This document shows, piece by piece, positions 23,673-36,560 of a DNA stretch of 64,000 nt. The position numbers and the translations under genes are program-made. Source of the DNA: Acanthosepion esculentum (Eukaryota > Mollusca > Cephalopoda > Sepiida > Sepiidae); assembly GCA_964036315.1 (NCBI GenBank), contig CAXIWW010000817.1:8963501-9027500 (forward strand). The letters are read 5' to 3'. Position 1 is the first letter of the stretch. Each line of letters begins with the position of its first letter. Under the pieces are notes generated by a model. It saw nothing but the letters and a program-made list of their open reading frames with translations, was not told the origin of the DNA and made no database searches.

Positions 23673-26181
23673 ACTGTGGAGCTGTTGGCATTTTTGCTAT
23701 CAGCTGTTGGCACTTTTGCTATCAGCTGTTGGCATTTTGATATAAGCTGTTGGCACTTTTGCTATCAGCTGTTGGCACTTTTGCTATCAGCTGTTGGCCC
23801 TTTTGCTATCAGCTGTGGTGCTGTTGGCACTTTTGCTATCAACTGGTGTTGTTCGCAAGTTTTTATATAAACATGTATTTTTATACTTTCATAGTGTTTT
23901 TTTTAGTGCGTGGTCACTATATGCTCATAGCTGGGACCCTTTGTGATTAGAAGCCTTGCTGTCAGATGTAGATTATAGTCATACCTAGGACTAGTTGGCA
24001 ATGTGGTGCTGTTGGCACTTTTGCTATAAGCTGTTGGCACTTTTGCTATCAGCTTTTGGCACTTTTGCTATCAGCTGTTGGCACTTTTGTTATCAGCTGT
24101 GGTGCTGTTGGCACTTTTGCTATCAGCTGTGGTGCTGTTGGCACTTTTGCTATCAACTGGTGTTGTTCGCAAGTTTTTATATAAACATGTATTTTTATAC
24201 TTTCATAGTGTTTTTTTTAAGGGGGTGTCACTATTTGCTCGTAGCTGGGACCCTTTGTGATCCGAAGCCTTGCTGTCAGATGTAGTTTATAGTCATACCT
24301 AGTACTAGTTGGCACTGTGGTGTTGTTGGCACTTTTGCTATCAGCTGTTGGCACTTTTGCTATGAGCTGTTGGCACTTTTGCTCTCCGCTGTTGGCACTT
24401 TTGCTATCATCTGTTGGCACTTTTGCTATCATCTGTTGGCACTTTTGCTATCAGCTGTGGTGCTGTTTGCACTTTTGCTATCAACTGTCAGTTTTTATAT
24501 AAACATGTATTTTTATACATTCATAGTTTTTTTTTTAGTGGGAGGTCACTATTTGCTAATAGCTGGGACCCTTTGTGATCAGAAGCCTTGCTGTCTGATG
24601 TATTTTATAGTCATACCTTGGAATGGTTGGCAATGTGGTGCTGTTGGCACTTTTGCTATCAGCTGTTGGCACTTTTGCTATCAGCTGTGGTGCTGTTGGC
24701 ACTTTTGCTATCAACTGGTTTTGTTCGCATGTTTTTATATAAACATGTATTTTTATACATTCATAGTGTTTTTTTTAGTGGGGGTTCACTATTTGCTCAT
24801 AGCTGGGATCCTTTGAGATCAGAAGCCTTGCTGTCAGATGTAGTTTATTGTCATACCTAGGAATAGTTGGCATTGTGGTGCTGTTGGCACTTTTTCTATC
24901 AGCCGTTGGCACTTTTGCTATCAGCTGTTGGCACTTTGCTATCAGCTGTTGGCACTTTTGTTATCAGCTGTGGTGCTGTTGGCACTTTTGCTATCAACTG
25001 GTGTTGTTCGCAAGTTTTTATATAAACATCTATTTTTATACTTTCATAGTGTTTTTTTTTAGTAGGGGGTCACTATTTGCTCATAGCTGAGACACTTTGT
25101 GATCAGAAGCCTTGCTGTCAGATGTAGTTTATAGTCATACCGAGGACTAGTTGGCACTGTGGTGCTGTTGGCACTTTTGCTATCAGCTGTTGGCACTTTT
25201 GCTATCAGCTGTTGGCACTTTTGGTATCAGCTGTTTGCACTTTTGCTATCAGCTGTTGGCACTTTAGCTATCAGCTGTTGGCACTTTTGATATCAGCTTT
25301 TGGCACTTTTGGTATCGGCTGTTGGCACTTTTGCTATCAGCTGTTGGCACTTTTGCTATCAGCTGTTGGAACTTTTGCTATCAGCTTTTGGCACTTTTGG
25401 TATCAGCTGTTGGCACTTTTGCTATCTGCTGTCTGCACTTTTGCTATCAGCTTTTGGCACGTTTGCTATCAGCTGTTGGCACTTTCACTATCAGCTGTTG
25501 GCACTTTTGCTATCAGCTGTTGGCACTTTTGCTATCAGCTGTGGTGCTGTTGGCACTTTTGCTATCAACTGGTGTTGTTCGCATGTTTTTATATAAACAT
25601 GTATTTTTATACATTCATGGTGTTTTTTTTAGTGGGGGGTCACTATTTGCTCATAGCTGGGATCCTTTGAGATCAGAAGCCTTGCTGTCAGATGTAGTTT
25701 ATTGTCATACCTAGGAATAGTTGGCATTGTGGTGCTGTTGGCACTTTTTCTATCAGCTGTTGGCACTTTTGCTATCAGCTGTTGGAACTTTGCTATCAGC
25801 TGTTGGCACTTTTGTTATCAGCTGTTGGCACTTTTGCTATCAGCTGTTGGCACTTTTGCTATCAGCTGTTTGCACTTTTGCTATCAGCTGTTGGCACTTT
25901 TGCTATCAGCTGTTGGCAATTTTGCTATCAGCTTTTGGCAATTTGGTATCAGCTGTTGGCACTTTTGCTATCAGCTGTTGGCACTTTTGCTATCAGCTGT
26001 GGTGCTGTTGGCACTTTTGCTATCAACTGGTGTTGTTCGCAAGTTTTTATATAAACATGTATTTTTATACTTTCATAACGTTTTTTTTTTTAGTGGGGGG
26101 TCACTATTTGCTCATAGCTGGGACCCTTTGTGACCAGAAGCCTTGCTGTCAGATGTAGTTTATAGTCATACCTAGGACTAG

Positions 26182-29100
26182 TTGGCACTGTTGTGCTGTT
26201 GGCACTTTTGCTATCAGCTGTTGGCACTTTTGCTATCAGCTGTTGGCACTTTTGCTATCAGCTTTTGTGACTTTTGCTATCAGCTGTGGTGCTGTTGGCA
26301 CTTTTGCTATCAACTGGTGTTGTTCGCAAGTTTTTATATAAACATGTATTTTTATACATTCATAGTGTTTTTTTTAGTGGGGGGGTCACTATTTGCTCAT
26401 AGCTGGGACCCTTTGTGATCAGAAGCCTTGCTGTCAGATGTAGTTTATAGTCATACCTAGGACTAGTTGGCAATGTGGTGCTGTTGGCACTTTTGCTATC
26501 AGCTGTTGGCACTTTTGTTATCAGCTGTTGGCAGTTTTGCTATCAGCTGTTGGCACTTTTGCTATGAGCTGTGGTGCTGTTGGCACTTTTGCTATCAACT
26601 GGTGTTGTTCGCAAGTTTTTATATAAACAACTTTTTTTATACTTTCATAGTGTTTTTTTTTAGTGGGGGGTCACTATTTGCTCATAGCTGGGACCCTTTG
26701 TGATCAGAAGCCTTGCTGTCAGATGTAGTTTATATTCATACCTAGGACTAGTTTGTACTGTTGTGCTGTTGGCACTTTTGCTATCAGCTGTTGGCTCTTT
26801 TGCTATCAGCTGTTGGCACTTTTGCTATCTGCTGTTGGCACTTTTGCTATCAGCTGTGGTGCTGTTGGCACTTTTGCTATCAACTGGTGTTGTTCGCAAG
26901 TTTTTATATAAACATGTATTTTTATATTTTCATAGTGTTTTTTTAGTGGGGGGTAACTATTTGCTCATAGCTGGGACCCTTTGTGATCAGAAGCCTTGCT
27001 GTCAGATGTAGTTTATAGTCATACCTAGGACTAGATGGCACTGTTGTGCTGTTGGCCCTTTTGCTATCAGCTGTTGGCACTTTTGCAATCAGCTGTTGTC
27101 ACTTTTCCTATCAGCTGTTGGCACTTTTGCTATCAACTGTTGGCACTTTTGCTATCAGCTGTTGGCACTTTTGCTATCAGCTGTTTGCACTCTTGTTATC
27201 AGCTGTTGGCACTTTTGCAATCAGTTGTTGGCACTTTTGCTATCAGCTGTTGGCACTTTTGCTATCAGCTGTTGTCACTTTTGCTATCAGCTGTTGGCAC
27301 TTTTGCTATCAGCTGTGGTGCTGTTGGCACTTTTGCTATCAACTGGTGTTGTTCGCAAGTTTTTATATAAACATGTATTTTTATACTTTCATAGTGTTTT
27401 TTTTTAGTGGGGGGTCATTATTTGCTCTTAGCTGGGACCCTTTGTGATCAGAAGCCTTGCTGTCAGATGTAGTTTATAATCATACCTAGGACTAGTTGGC
27501 ACTGTGGTGCTGTTGGCACTTTTGGTATCAGCTGTTGGCACTTTTGGTATCAGCTGATGGCACTTTTGCTATCAGCTGTTGGCACTTTTGCTATCAGCTG
27601 TGGTGCTGTTGGCACTTTTGCTATCAACTAGTGTTGTTCGCAAGTTTTTATATAAACATGTATTTTTATACATTCATAGTGTTTTTTTTTAGTGGGGGGG
27701 CCACGATTTGCTCATAGCTGGGACACTTTGTGATCAGAAGCCTTGCTGTCAGATGTAGTTTATAGTTATACCTAGGACTAGTTGCAATGTGGTGCTGTTG
27801 GCACTTTTGCTATCAGCTGTTGGCACTTTTGCTATCAGCTGTTGTCAATTTTGCTATGAGCTGTTGGCACTTTTGCTATCAGCTGTCGGCACTTTGCTAT
27901 CAGCTGTTGGCACTTTTGCAATCAGCTGTTGGCACTTTTGCTATCAGCTGTTGGCACTTTGGTATAATCTGTTGGCACATTTGCTATCAGCTGTTGGCAC
28001 CTTTGCTATCAGCTGTTGGCACTTTTGCTATCAGCTTTTGGCACTTTTGCTATAAGCTGTTGGCACGTTTGCTATGATCTGTTGGCACTTTTGCTAACAG
28101 CTTTTGGCACATTTGCTATCAGCTATGGTGCTGTTGGCACTTTTGCTATCAACTGGTGTTGTTCGCAAGTTTTTATATAAACATGTATTTTTATACATTC
28201 ATAGTGTTTTTTTTAGTAGGGGGTCACTATTTGCTCATAGCTGGGACCCTTTGTGATCAGAAGCCTTGCTGTCAGATGTAGTTTATAGTCATACCTAGGA
28301 CTAGTTGGCAATGTGGTTCTGTTGGCACTTTGCTATCAGCTGTTGGCACTTGTGCTATCAGCTGTTGGCACTTTTGCTATCAGCTTTTGGCACTTTTGGT
28401 ATCAGCTGTTGGCACTTTTGCTATCAGCTGTTGGCATTTTGCTATCAGCTGTGGTGCTGTTGGCACTTTTGCTATCAACTGGTGTTGTTCGCAAGTTTTT
28501 ATATAAACATGTATTTTTATACTTTCATAACGTTTTTTTTTTTAGTGGGGGGTCACTATTTGCTCATAGCTGGGACCCTTTGTGATCAGAAGCCTTGCTG
28601 TCAGATGTAGTTTATAGTCATACCTAGGACTAGTTGGCACTGTTGTGCTGTTGGCACTTTTGCTATCAGCTGTTGGCACTTTTGCTATCAGCTGTTGGCA
28701 CTTTTGCTATCAGCTTTTGTGACTTTTGCTATCAGCTGTGGTGCTGTTGGCACTTTTGCTATCAACTGGTGTTGTTCGCAAGTTTTTATATAAACATGTA
28801 TTTTTATACATTCATAGTGTTTTTTTTAGTGGGGGGGTCACTATTTGCTCATAGCTGGGACCCTTTGTGATCAGAAGCCTTGCTGTCAGATGTAGTTTAT
28901 AGTCATACCTAGGACTAGTTGGCAATGTGGTGCTGTTGGCACTTTTGCTATCAGCTGTTGGCACTTTTTTATCAGCTGTTGGCAGTTTTGCTATCAGCTG
29001 TTGGCACTTTTGCTATGAGCTGTGGTGCTGTTGGCACTTTTGCTATCAACTGGTGTTGTTCGCAAGTTTTTATATAAACATGTATTTTTATATTTTCATA

Positions 29101-32100
29101 GTGTTTTTTTAGTGGGGGGTAACTATTTGCTCATAGCTGGGACCCTTTGTGATCAGAAGCCTTGCTGTCAGATGTAGTTTATAGTCATACCTAGGACTAG
29201 ATGGCACTGTTGTGCTGTTGGCCCTTTTGCTATCAGCTGTTGGCACTTTTGCAATCAGCTGTTGTCACTTTTCCTATCAGCTGTTGGCACTTTTGCTATC
29301 AGCTGTTGGCACTTTTGCTATCTGCTGTTGGCACTTTTGCTATCAGCTGTTTGCACTCTTGTTATCAGCTGTTGGCACTTTTGCAATCAGTTGTTGGCAC
29401 TTTTGCTATCAGCTGTTGGCACTTTTGCTATCAGCTGTTGTCACTTTTGCTATCAGCTGTTGGCACTTTTGCTATCAGCTGTGGTCCTGTTGGCACTTTT
29501 GCTATCAACTGGTGTTGTTCGCAAGTTTTTATATAAACATGTATTTTTATACTTTCATAGTGTTTTTTTTTAGTGGGGGGTCATTATTTGCTCTTAGCTG
29601 GGACCCTTTGTGATCAGAAGCATTGCTGTCAGATGTAGTTTATAATCATACCTAGGACTAGTTGGCACTGTGGTGCTGTTGGCACTTTTGGTATCAGCTG
29701 TTGGCACTTTTGGTATCAGCTGATGGCACTTTTGCTATCAGCTGTTGGCACTTTTGCTATCAGCTGTGGTGCTGTTGGCACTTTTGCTATCAACTAGTGT
29801 TGTTCGCAAGTTTTTATATAAACATGTATTTTTATACATTCATAGTGTTTTTTTTTTAGTGGGGGGGCCACGATTTGCTCATAGCTGGGACACTTTGTGA
29901 TCAGAAGCCTTGCTGTCAGATGTAGTTTATAGTCATACCTAGGACTAGTTGCAATGTGGTGCTGTTGGCACTTTTGCTATCAGCTGTTGGCACTTTTGCT
30001 ATCAGCTGTTGTCAATTTTGCTATGAGCTGTTGGCACTTTTGCTATCAGCTGTTGGCACTTTGCTATCAGCTGTTGGCACTTTTGCAATCAGCTGTTGGC
30101 ACTTTTGCTATCAGCTGTTGGCACTTTGGTATAATCTGTTGGCACATTTGCTATCAGCTGTTGGCACCTTTGCTATCAGCTGTTGGCACTTTTGCTATCA
30201 GCTTTTGGCACTTTTGCTATAAGCTGTTGGCACGTTTGCTATGATCTGTTGGCACTTTTGCTAACAGCTTTTGGCACATTTGCTATCAGCTATGGTGCTG
30301 TTGGCACTTTTGCTATCAACTGGTGTTGTTCGCAAGTTTTTATATAAACATGTATTTTTATACATTCATAGTGTTTTTTTTAGTAGGGGGTCACTATTTG
30401 CTCATAGCTGGGACCCTTTGTGATCAGAAGCCTTGCTGTCAGATGTAGTTTATAGTCATACCTAGGACTAGTTGGCAATGTGGTGCTGTTGGCACTTTGC
30501 TATCAGCTGTTGGCACTTGTGCTATCAGCTGTTGGCACTTTTGCTATCAGCTTTTGGCACTTTTGGTATCAGCTGTTGGCACTTTTGCTATCAGCTGTTG
30601 GCATTTTGCTATCAGCTGTGGTGCTGTTGGCACTTTTGCTATCAACTGGTGTTGTTCGCAAGTTTTTATATAAACATGTATTTTTATACTTTCATAACGT
30701 TTTTTTTTTTAGTGGGGGGTCACTATTTGCTCATAGCTGGGACCCTTTGTGATCAGAAGCCTTGCTGTCAGATGTAGTTTATAGTCATACCTAGGACTAG
30801 TTGGCACTGTTGTGCTGTTGGCACTTTTGCTATCAGCTGTTGGCACTTTTGCTATCAGCTGTTGGCACTTTTGCTATCAGCTTTTGTGACTTTTGCTATC
30901 AGCTGTGGTGCTGTTGGCACTTTTGCTATCAACTGGTGTTGTTCGCAAGTTTTTATATAAACATGTATTTTTATACATTCATAGTGTTTTTTTTAGTGGG
31001 GGGGTCACTATTTGCTCATAGCTGGGACCCTTTGTGATCAGAAGCCTTGCTGTCAGATGTAGTTTATAGTCATACCTAGGACTAGTTGGCAATGTGGTGC
31101 TGTTGGCACTTTTGCTATCAGCTGTTGGCACTTTTGTTATCAGCTGTTGGCAGTTTTGCTATCAGCTTTTGGCACTTTTGCTATGAGCTGTGGTGCTGTT
31201 GGCACTTTTGCTATCAACTGGTGTTGTTCGCAAGTTTTTATATAAACAACTTTTTTTATACTTTCATAGTGTTTTTTTTTTAGTGGGGGGTCACTATTTG
31301 CTCATAGCTGGGACCCTTTGTGATCAGAAGCCTTGCTGTCAGATGTAGTTTATATTCATACCTAGGACTAGTTTGTACTGTTGTGCTGTTGGCACTTTTG
31401 CTATCAGCTGTTGGCTCTTTTGCTATCAGCTGTTGGCACTTTTGATATCTGCTGTTGGCACTTTTGCTATCAGCTGTGGTGCTGTTGGCACTTTTGCTAT
31501 CAACTGGTGTTGTTCGCAAGTTTTTATATAAACAACTTTTTTTATACTTTCATAGTGTTTTTTTTTTTAGTGGGGGGTAACTATTTGCTCATAGCTGGGA
31601 CCCTTTGTGATCAGAAGCCTTGCTGTCAGATGTAGTTTATAGTCATACCTAGGACTAGATGGCACTGTTGTGCTGTTGGCCCTTTTGCTATCAGCTGTTG
31701 GCACTTTTGCAATCAGCTGTTGGCACTTTTGCTATCAGCTGTTGGCACTTTTGCTATCAGCTGTTGGCACTTTTGCTATCAGCTGTTTGCACTCTTGTTA
31801 TCAGCTGTTGGCACTTTTGCAATCAGTTGTTGGCACTTTTGCTATCAGCTGTTGGCACTTTTGCTATCAGCTGTTGTCACTTTTGCTATCAGCTGTTGGC
31901 ACTTTTGCTATCAGCTGTGGTCCTGTTGGCACTTTTGCTATCAACTGGTGTTGTTCGCAAGTTTTTATATAAACATGTATTTTTATACTTTCATAGTGTT
32001 TTTTTTCAGTGGGGGGTCATTATTTGCTCTTAGCTGGGACCCTTTGTGATCAGAAGCCTTGCTGTCAGATGTAGTTTATAATCATACCTAGGACTAGTTG

Positions 32101-33237
32101 GCACTGTGGTGCTGTTGGCACTTTTGGTATCAGCTGTTGGCACTTTTGGTATCAGCTGTTGGCACTTTTGCTATCAGCTGTTGGCACTTTTGCTATCAGC
32201 TGTGGTGCTGTTGGCACTTTTGCTATCAACTAGTGTTGTTCGCAAGTTTTTATATAAACATGTATTTTTATACATTCATAGTGTTTTTTTTTTTAGTGGG
32301 GGGGGGCCACGATTTGCTCATAGCTGGGACACTTTGTGATCAGAAGCCTTGCTGTCAGATGTAGTTTATAGTCATACCTAGGACTAGTTGCAATGTGGTG
32401 CTGTTGGCACTTTTGCTATCAGCTGTTGGCACTTTTGCTATCAGCTGTTGTCAATTTTGCTATGAGCTGTTGGCACTTTTGCTATCAGCTGTTGGCACTT
32501 TGCTATCAGCTGTTGGCACTTTTGCAATCAGCTGTTGGCACTTTTGCTATCAGCTGTTGGCACTTTGGTATAATCTGTTGGCACATTTGCTATCAGCTGT
32601 TGGCACCTTTGCTATCAGCTGTTGGCACTTTTGCTATCAGCTTTTGGCACTTTTGCTATAAGCTGTTGGCACTTTTGCTATGATCTGTTGGCACTTTTGC
32701 TAACAGCTTTTGGCACATTTGCTATCAGCTATGGTGCTGTTGGCACTTTTGCTATCAACTGGTGTTGTTCGCAAGTTTTTATATAAACATGTATTTTTAT
32801 ACATTCATAGTGTTTTTTTTAGTAGGGGGTCACTATTTGCTCATAGCTGGGACCCTTTGTGATCAGAAGCCTTGCTGTCAGATGTAGTTTATAGTCATAC
32901 CTAGGACTAGTTGGCAATGTGGTGCTGTTGGCACTTTGCTATCAGCTGTTGGCACTTGTGCTATCAGCTGTTGGCACTTTTGCTATCAGCTTTTGGCACT
33001 TTTGGTATCAGCTGTTGGCACTTTTGCTATCAGCTGTTGGCATTTTGCTATCAGCTGTGGTGCTGTTGGCCCTTTTGCTATCAACTGATGTTGTTCGCAC
33101 GTTTTTATATAAACATGTATTTTTATACATTCATAGTGTTTTTTTTTAGTGGGGGGTCACTATTTGCTCATAGCTGGGACCCTTTGTGATCAGAAGCCTT
33201 GCTGTCAGATGTAGTTTATAGTCATACCTTGGACTAG
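26182..33237 (+). repeat. Triplicated higher-order repeat (2452, 2167 and about 2437 bp)
   Basis: Three tandem copies start at 26182, 28634 and 30801, each at an edge CTGTTGTGCTG followed by monomers ending in CTTTTGTGAC. Later landmarks recur in order: TTGGCCCTTTTGC edges (27052, 29218, 31678), a spacer with GGTCATTATTTGCTCTTAGC, a GGGGCCACGATTTGC spacer, a TATAATCTG monomer, CTATGATCTG and CTATGGTGCTG. Copy 2 lacks one unit of about 285 bp. Its fused unit (28927-29112) begins like the first unit of the pair in copy 1 and ends like the second. In copy 3 the spacer variant AACAACTTTTTTTATAC occurs in two successive units (31247, 31531) but only once in copy 1 (26627), suggesting conversion of the second by the first. 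Confidence 0.9.
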
Positions 33238-35303
33238 TTGGCAATGTGGTGCTGTTGCACTATTGCTATCAGCTGTTGGCACTTTTGCTATCAGATTTTG
33301 GCACTTTTGCTATCAGCTGTTGGCACTTTTGCTATCTGCTGTTGGCACTTTTGCTATCAGCTGTGGTGCTGTTGGCACTTTTGCTATCAACTGGTGTTGT
33401 TCGCAAGTTTTTATATAAACATGTATTTTTATACTTTCATAGTGTTTTTTTTTAGTGGGGGGTCACTATTTGCTCATAGCTGGGACCCTTTGTGATCAGA
33501 CGCCTTGCTGTCAGATGTATTTTATAGTCATACCTAGGAGTAGTTGGCACTGTCGTGCTGTTGGCACTATTGCTATCAGCTGTTGGCACATTTGCTATCA
33601 GCTGTTGGCACTTTTGCTATCATCTGTGGTGCTTTTGGCCCTTTTGTTATCAACTGGTGTTGTTCGCACGTTTTTATATAAACATGCATTTTTATACATT
33701 CATATTGTTTTCTTTTTAGTGGGGGGTCACTATTTGCTCATAGCTTGGACCCTTTGTGATCAGAAGCCTTGATGTCAGATGTAGTTTATAATCATACCTA
33801 GGACTAGTTGGCTATGTGGTGCTGTTGGCACTTTTGCTATCAGCTGTTGGCACTTTTGCTATCAGCTGTTGGCACTTTTGGTATCAGCTGTTGGCACTTT
33901 TTCTATCAGCTGTTGGCACTTTTGCTATCAGCTGTGGTGCTGTTGGCACTTTTGCTATCAACTGGTGTTATTCGCAAGTTTTTTTATAAACATGTATTTT
34001 TATACTTTCATATTTTTTTTTTAGTGGGGTTCACTATTTTCTCATAGTTGGGACACTTTGTGATCAGAAGCCTTGATGTCAGATGTAGTTTATAGTCATA
34101 CCTAGGACTAGTTGGCACTGTGGTGCTGTTGGCACTTTTGCTATCAGCTGTTGGCACTTTTGCTATCAGCTGTGGTGCTGTTGGCCCTTTTGCTATCAAC
34201 TGGTTTTGTTCGCACGTTTTCATATAAACATGTATTTTTATACATTCATAGTGTTTTTTTTTTAGTGGGGGGTCACTATTTGCTCATAGCTGGGACCCTT
34301 TGTGATCAGAAGCCTTGCTGTCAGATGTAGTTTATAGTCATACCTAGGACTAGTTGGCAATGTGGTGTTGTTGGAACTTTTGCTATCAGCTGTTGGCACT
34401 TTTGCTATCAGCTGTTGCCACTTTTGGTATCAGCTGTTGGCACTTTTGCTATCAGCTGTTGGCACTTTTGCTATCAGCTGTGGTGCTGTTGGCCCTTTTG
34501 CTATCAGCTTTTGGCACTTTTACTATCAGCTGTTGGCACTTTTGCTATCAGCTGTGGTGCTGTTGGCACTTCATCTATCAACTGGTGTTGTTCGCAAGTT
34601 TTTATATAAACATGTATTTTTATACATTCATAGTGTTTTTTTTTAGTGGGGGGTCACTATTTGCTCATAGCTGGCACCCTTTGTGATCAGAAGCCTTGCT
34701 GTCAGATGTTGTTTATAATCATACCTAGGACTATTTGGCAATGTGGTGCTTTTGGCACTTTTGCTATCAGCTTTTGGCAGTTTTGCTATCAGATATTGTC
34801 ACTTTTGCTATCAGCAGTTGGCACTTTTGCTATCAGCTGTGGTGCTGTTGGCACTTTTGCTATCAACTGGTGTTGTTCGCAAGTTTTTATATAAACATGT
34901 ATTTTTCTACATTCATAGTGTTTTTTTTTAGTGGACGGTCACTATTTGCTCAGAGATGGGACCCTTTGTGATCAGAAGCCTTGCTGTCAGATGTAGTTTA
35001 TAGTCAAACCTAGGACTAGTTGGGAATGTGGTGCTGTTGGCACTTTTTCTATCAGCTGTTGGCACTTTTGCAATCAGCTGTTGGCACTTTTGCTATCAGC
35101 TGTTAGCACTTTTGCTATCTGCTGTGGTGCTGTTGGCACTTTTGCTATCAACTGGTGTTGTTCGCAAGTTTTTACATAAACATGTATTTTTATACATTCA
35201 TAGTGTTTTTTTTTAGTGGACGGTCACTATTTGCTCAGAGATGGGACCCTTTGTGATCAGAAGCCTTGCTGTCAGATGTAGTTTATAGTCATACCTAGGA
35301 TTA
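33238..35303 (+). repeat. Composite satellite units, mostly short blocks
   Basis: Seven or so units with two to eight monomers each. Two neighbouring spacers at about 34934 and 35217 share AGTGGACGGTCAC and CTCAGAGATGGG, about 285 bp apart, so one was copied from the other. Several units share TTCGCACGTTTT (33094, 33664, 34211). No gene is present. Confidence 0.9.
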
Positions 35304-35317
35304 TTGGCACTGTGGTG

Positions 35318-36560
35318 CTGTTGGCACTTTTGCTATCAGCTCTTGGCACTTTCGCTATCAGCTGTTGGCACTTTTGCAATCAGCTTTTGGCACTTTTGTT
35401 ATCAGCTGTTGGCACTTGTGCTATCAGCTGTTTACACTTTTTCTATCAGCTGTTGGCACTTTTGCAATCAGCTGTTGGCACTTTTGCTATCAGCTGTTGG
35501 CACTTTGGTATAATCTGTTGGCACTTTTGCTATCAGCGGTTGGCATTTTGGCTATCAGCTTTTGGCAATTTTGGTGTCAGCTGTTGGCACTTTTGCTATC
35601 AGCTGTTGGCACTTTTGCTATCAGCTGTTGGCACTTTTGGTATCATCTGTTGGCACTTTTGCTATCAGCTGTTGGCACTTTTGCTAGCAGCTTTTGGCAC
35701 TTTTGCTATCAGCTGTTTGCATTTTGCTATCAGCTGTTGGCACTTTTTCTATCAGCTGTGGTCCTGTTAACACTTTTGCTATCAACTGGTGTTGTTCGGA
35801 AGTTTTTATATAAACATGTATTTTTATACTTTCATAGTGTTTTTTTTTTAGTGGGGGGTCACTATTTGCTCATAGCTGGGACCCTTTGTGATCAGAAACC
35901 TTGCTGTCAGAAGTAGTATATAATCATAACTAGGACTAGTTGGAACTGTGGTGCTGTTGGCACTTTTGCTATCAGCTGTTGGCACTTTTGCTATCAGCTG
36001 CTGGCACTTTTGGTATCAGCTGTTGGCACTTTTGCTATCAGCTGTTTGCACTTTTGCTATCAGCTGTGGTGCTGTTGGCACTTTTGCTATCAGCTTTTGG
36101 CACTTTTTGTATCAGCTGTTGGCACTTTTGCTATCAGCTGTTGGCACTTTTGCTATCAGCTGTTGGCACTTTTGCAATCAGCTGTTGGCACTTTTGCTAT
36201 CAGCTGTTGGCACTTTGGTGTAATCTGTTGGCACTTTTTCTATCAGCTGTTGGCACATTTGCTATCAGCTGTTGGCACTTTTGCTATCAGCTGTTTGCAC
36301 TTTTGGTATCATCTTTTGGCACTTTTGGTATCAGCTGTTTGCACTTTTGGTATCAGCTGTTTGCACTTTTGCCATCAGCTGTTTGCACTTTTGCTATCAG
36401 CTGTTGGCACTTTTGGTATCATCTGTTGGAAATGGAGTATAAGCTGTTGACACTTTTGCTATCAGCTTTTGGCACTTTTGCTATCAGCTGTTGGCACATT
36501 TGCTATCAGCTGTTAGCACTTTTGCTATCAGCTGTGGTGCTGTTGGCACTTTTGCTATCA
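35318..36560 (+). repeat. Two long monomer blocks
   Basis: The blocks at 35318-35790 (about 21 monomers) and 35954-36560 (about 27 monomers) are separated by one spacer. Both contain GGTATAATCTG or GGTGTAATCTG and the doubled CTGTTTGCACTTTTGC variant. Near 36425 one monomer is rearranged to TTGGAAATGGAGTATAAGC, the most divergent monomer I found. The 228-codon open frame across the second block is repeat translation and is not called a gene. Confidence 0.88.

Larger units (their letters stand above)
20429..25733 (+). repeat. Recent tandem duplication, offset 3213 bp
   Basis: Bases 20429 to about 22520 match 23642 to about 25733 at a constant offset of 3213 bp, and the translated strings across this stretch are identical. 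I noticed one mismatch near the start (G at 20451, C at 23664). Homology begins at TAGTTTATAG. To the left the copies differ: GTCAGATG before the first, TAAATGAC before the second. After about 25733 the second copy continues with a rearranged block. It re-joins the first-copy order at a different offset (2751 bp, 23407 versus 26158), so it lacks about 460 bp. This is the youngest large event I can see in the array. Confidence 0.93.
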
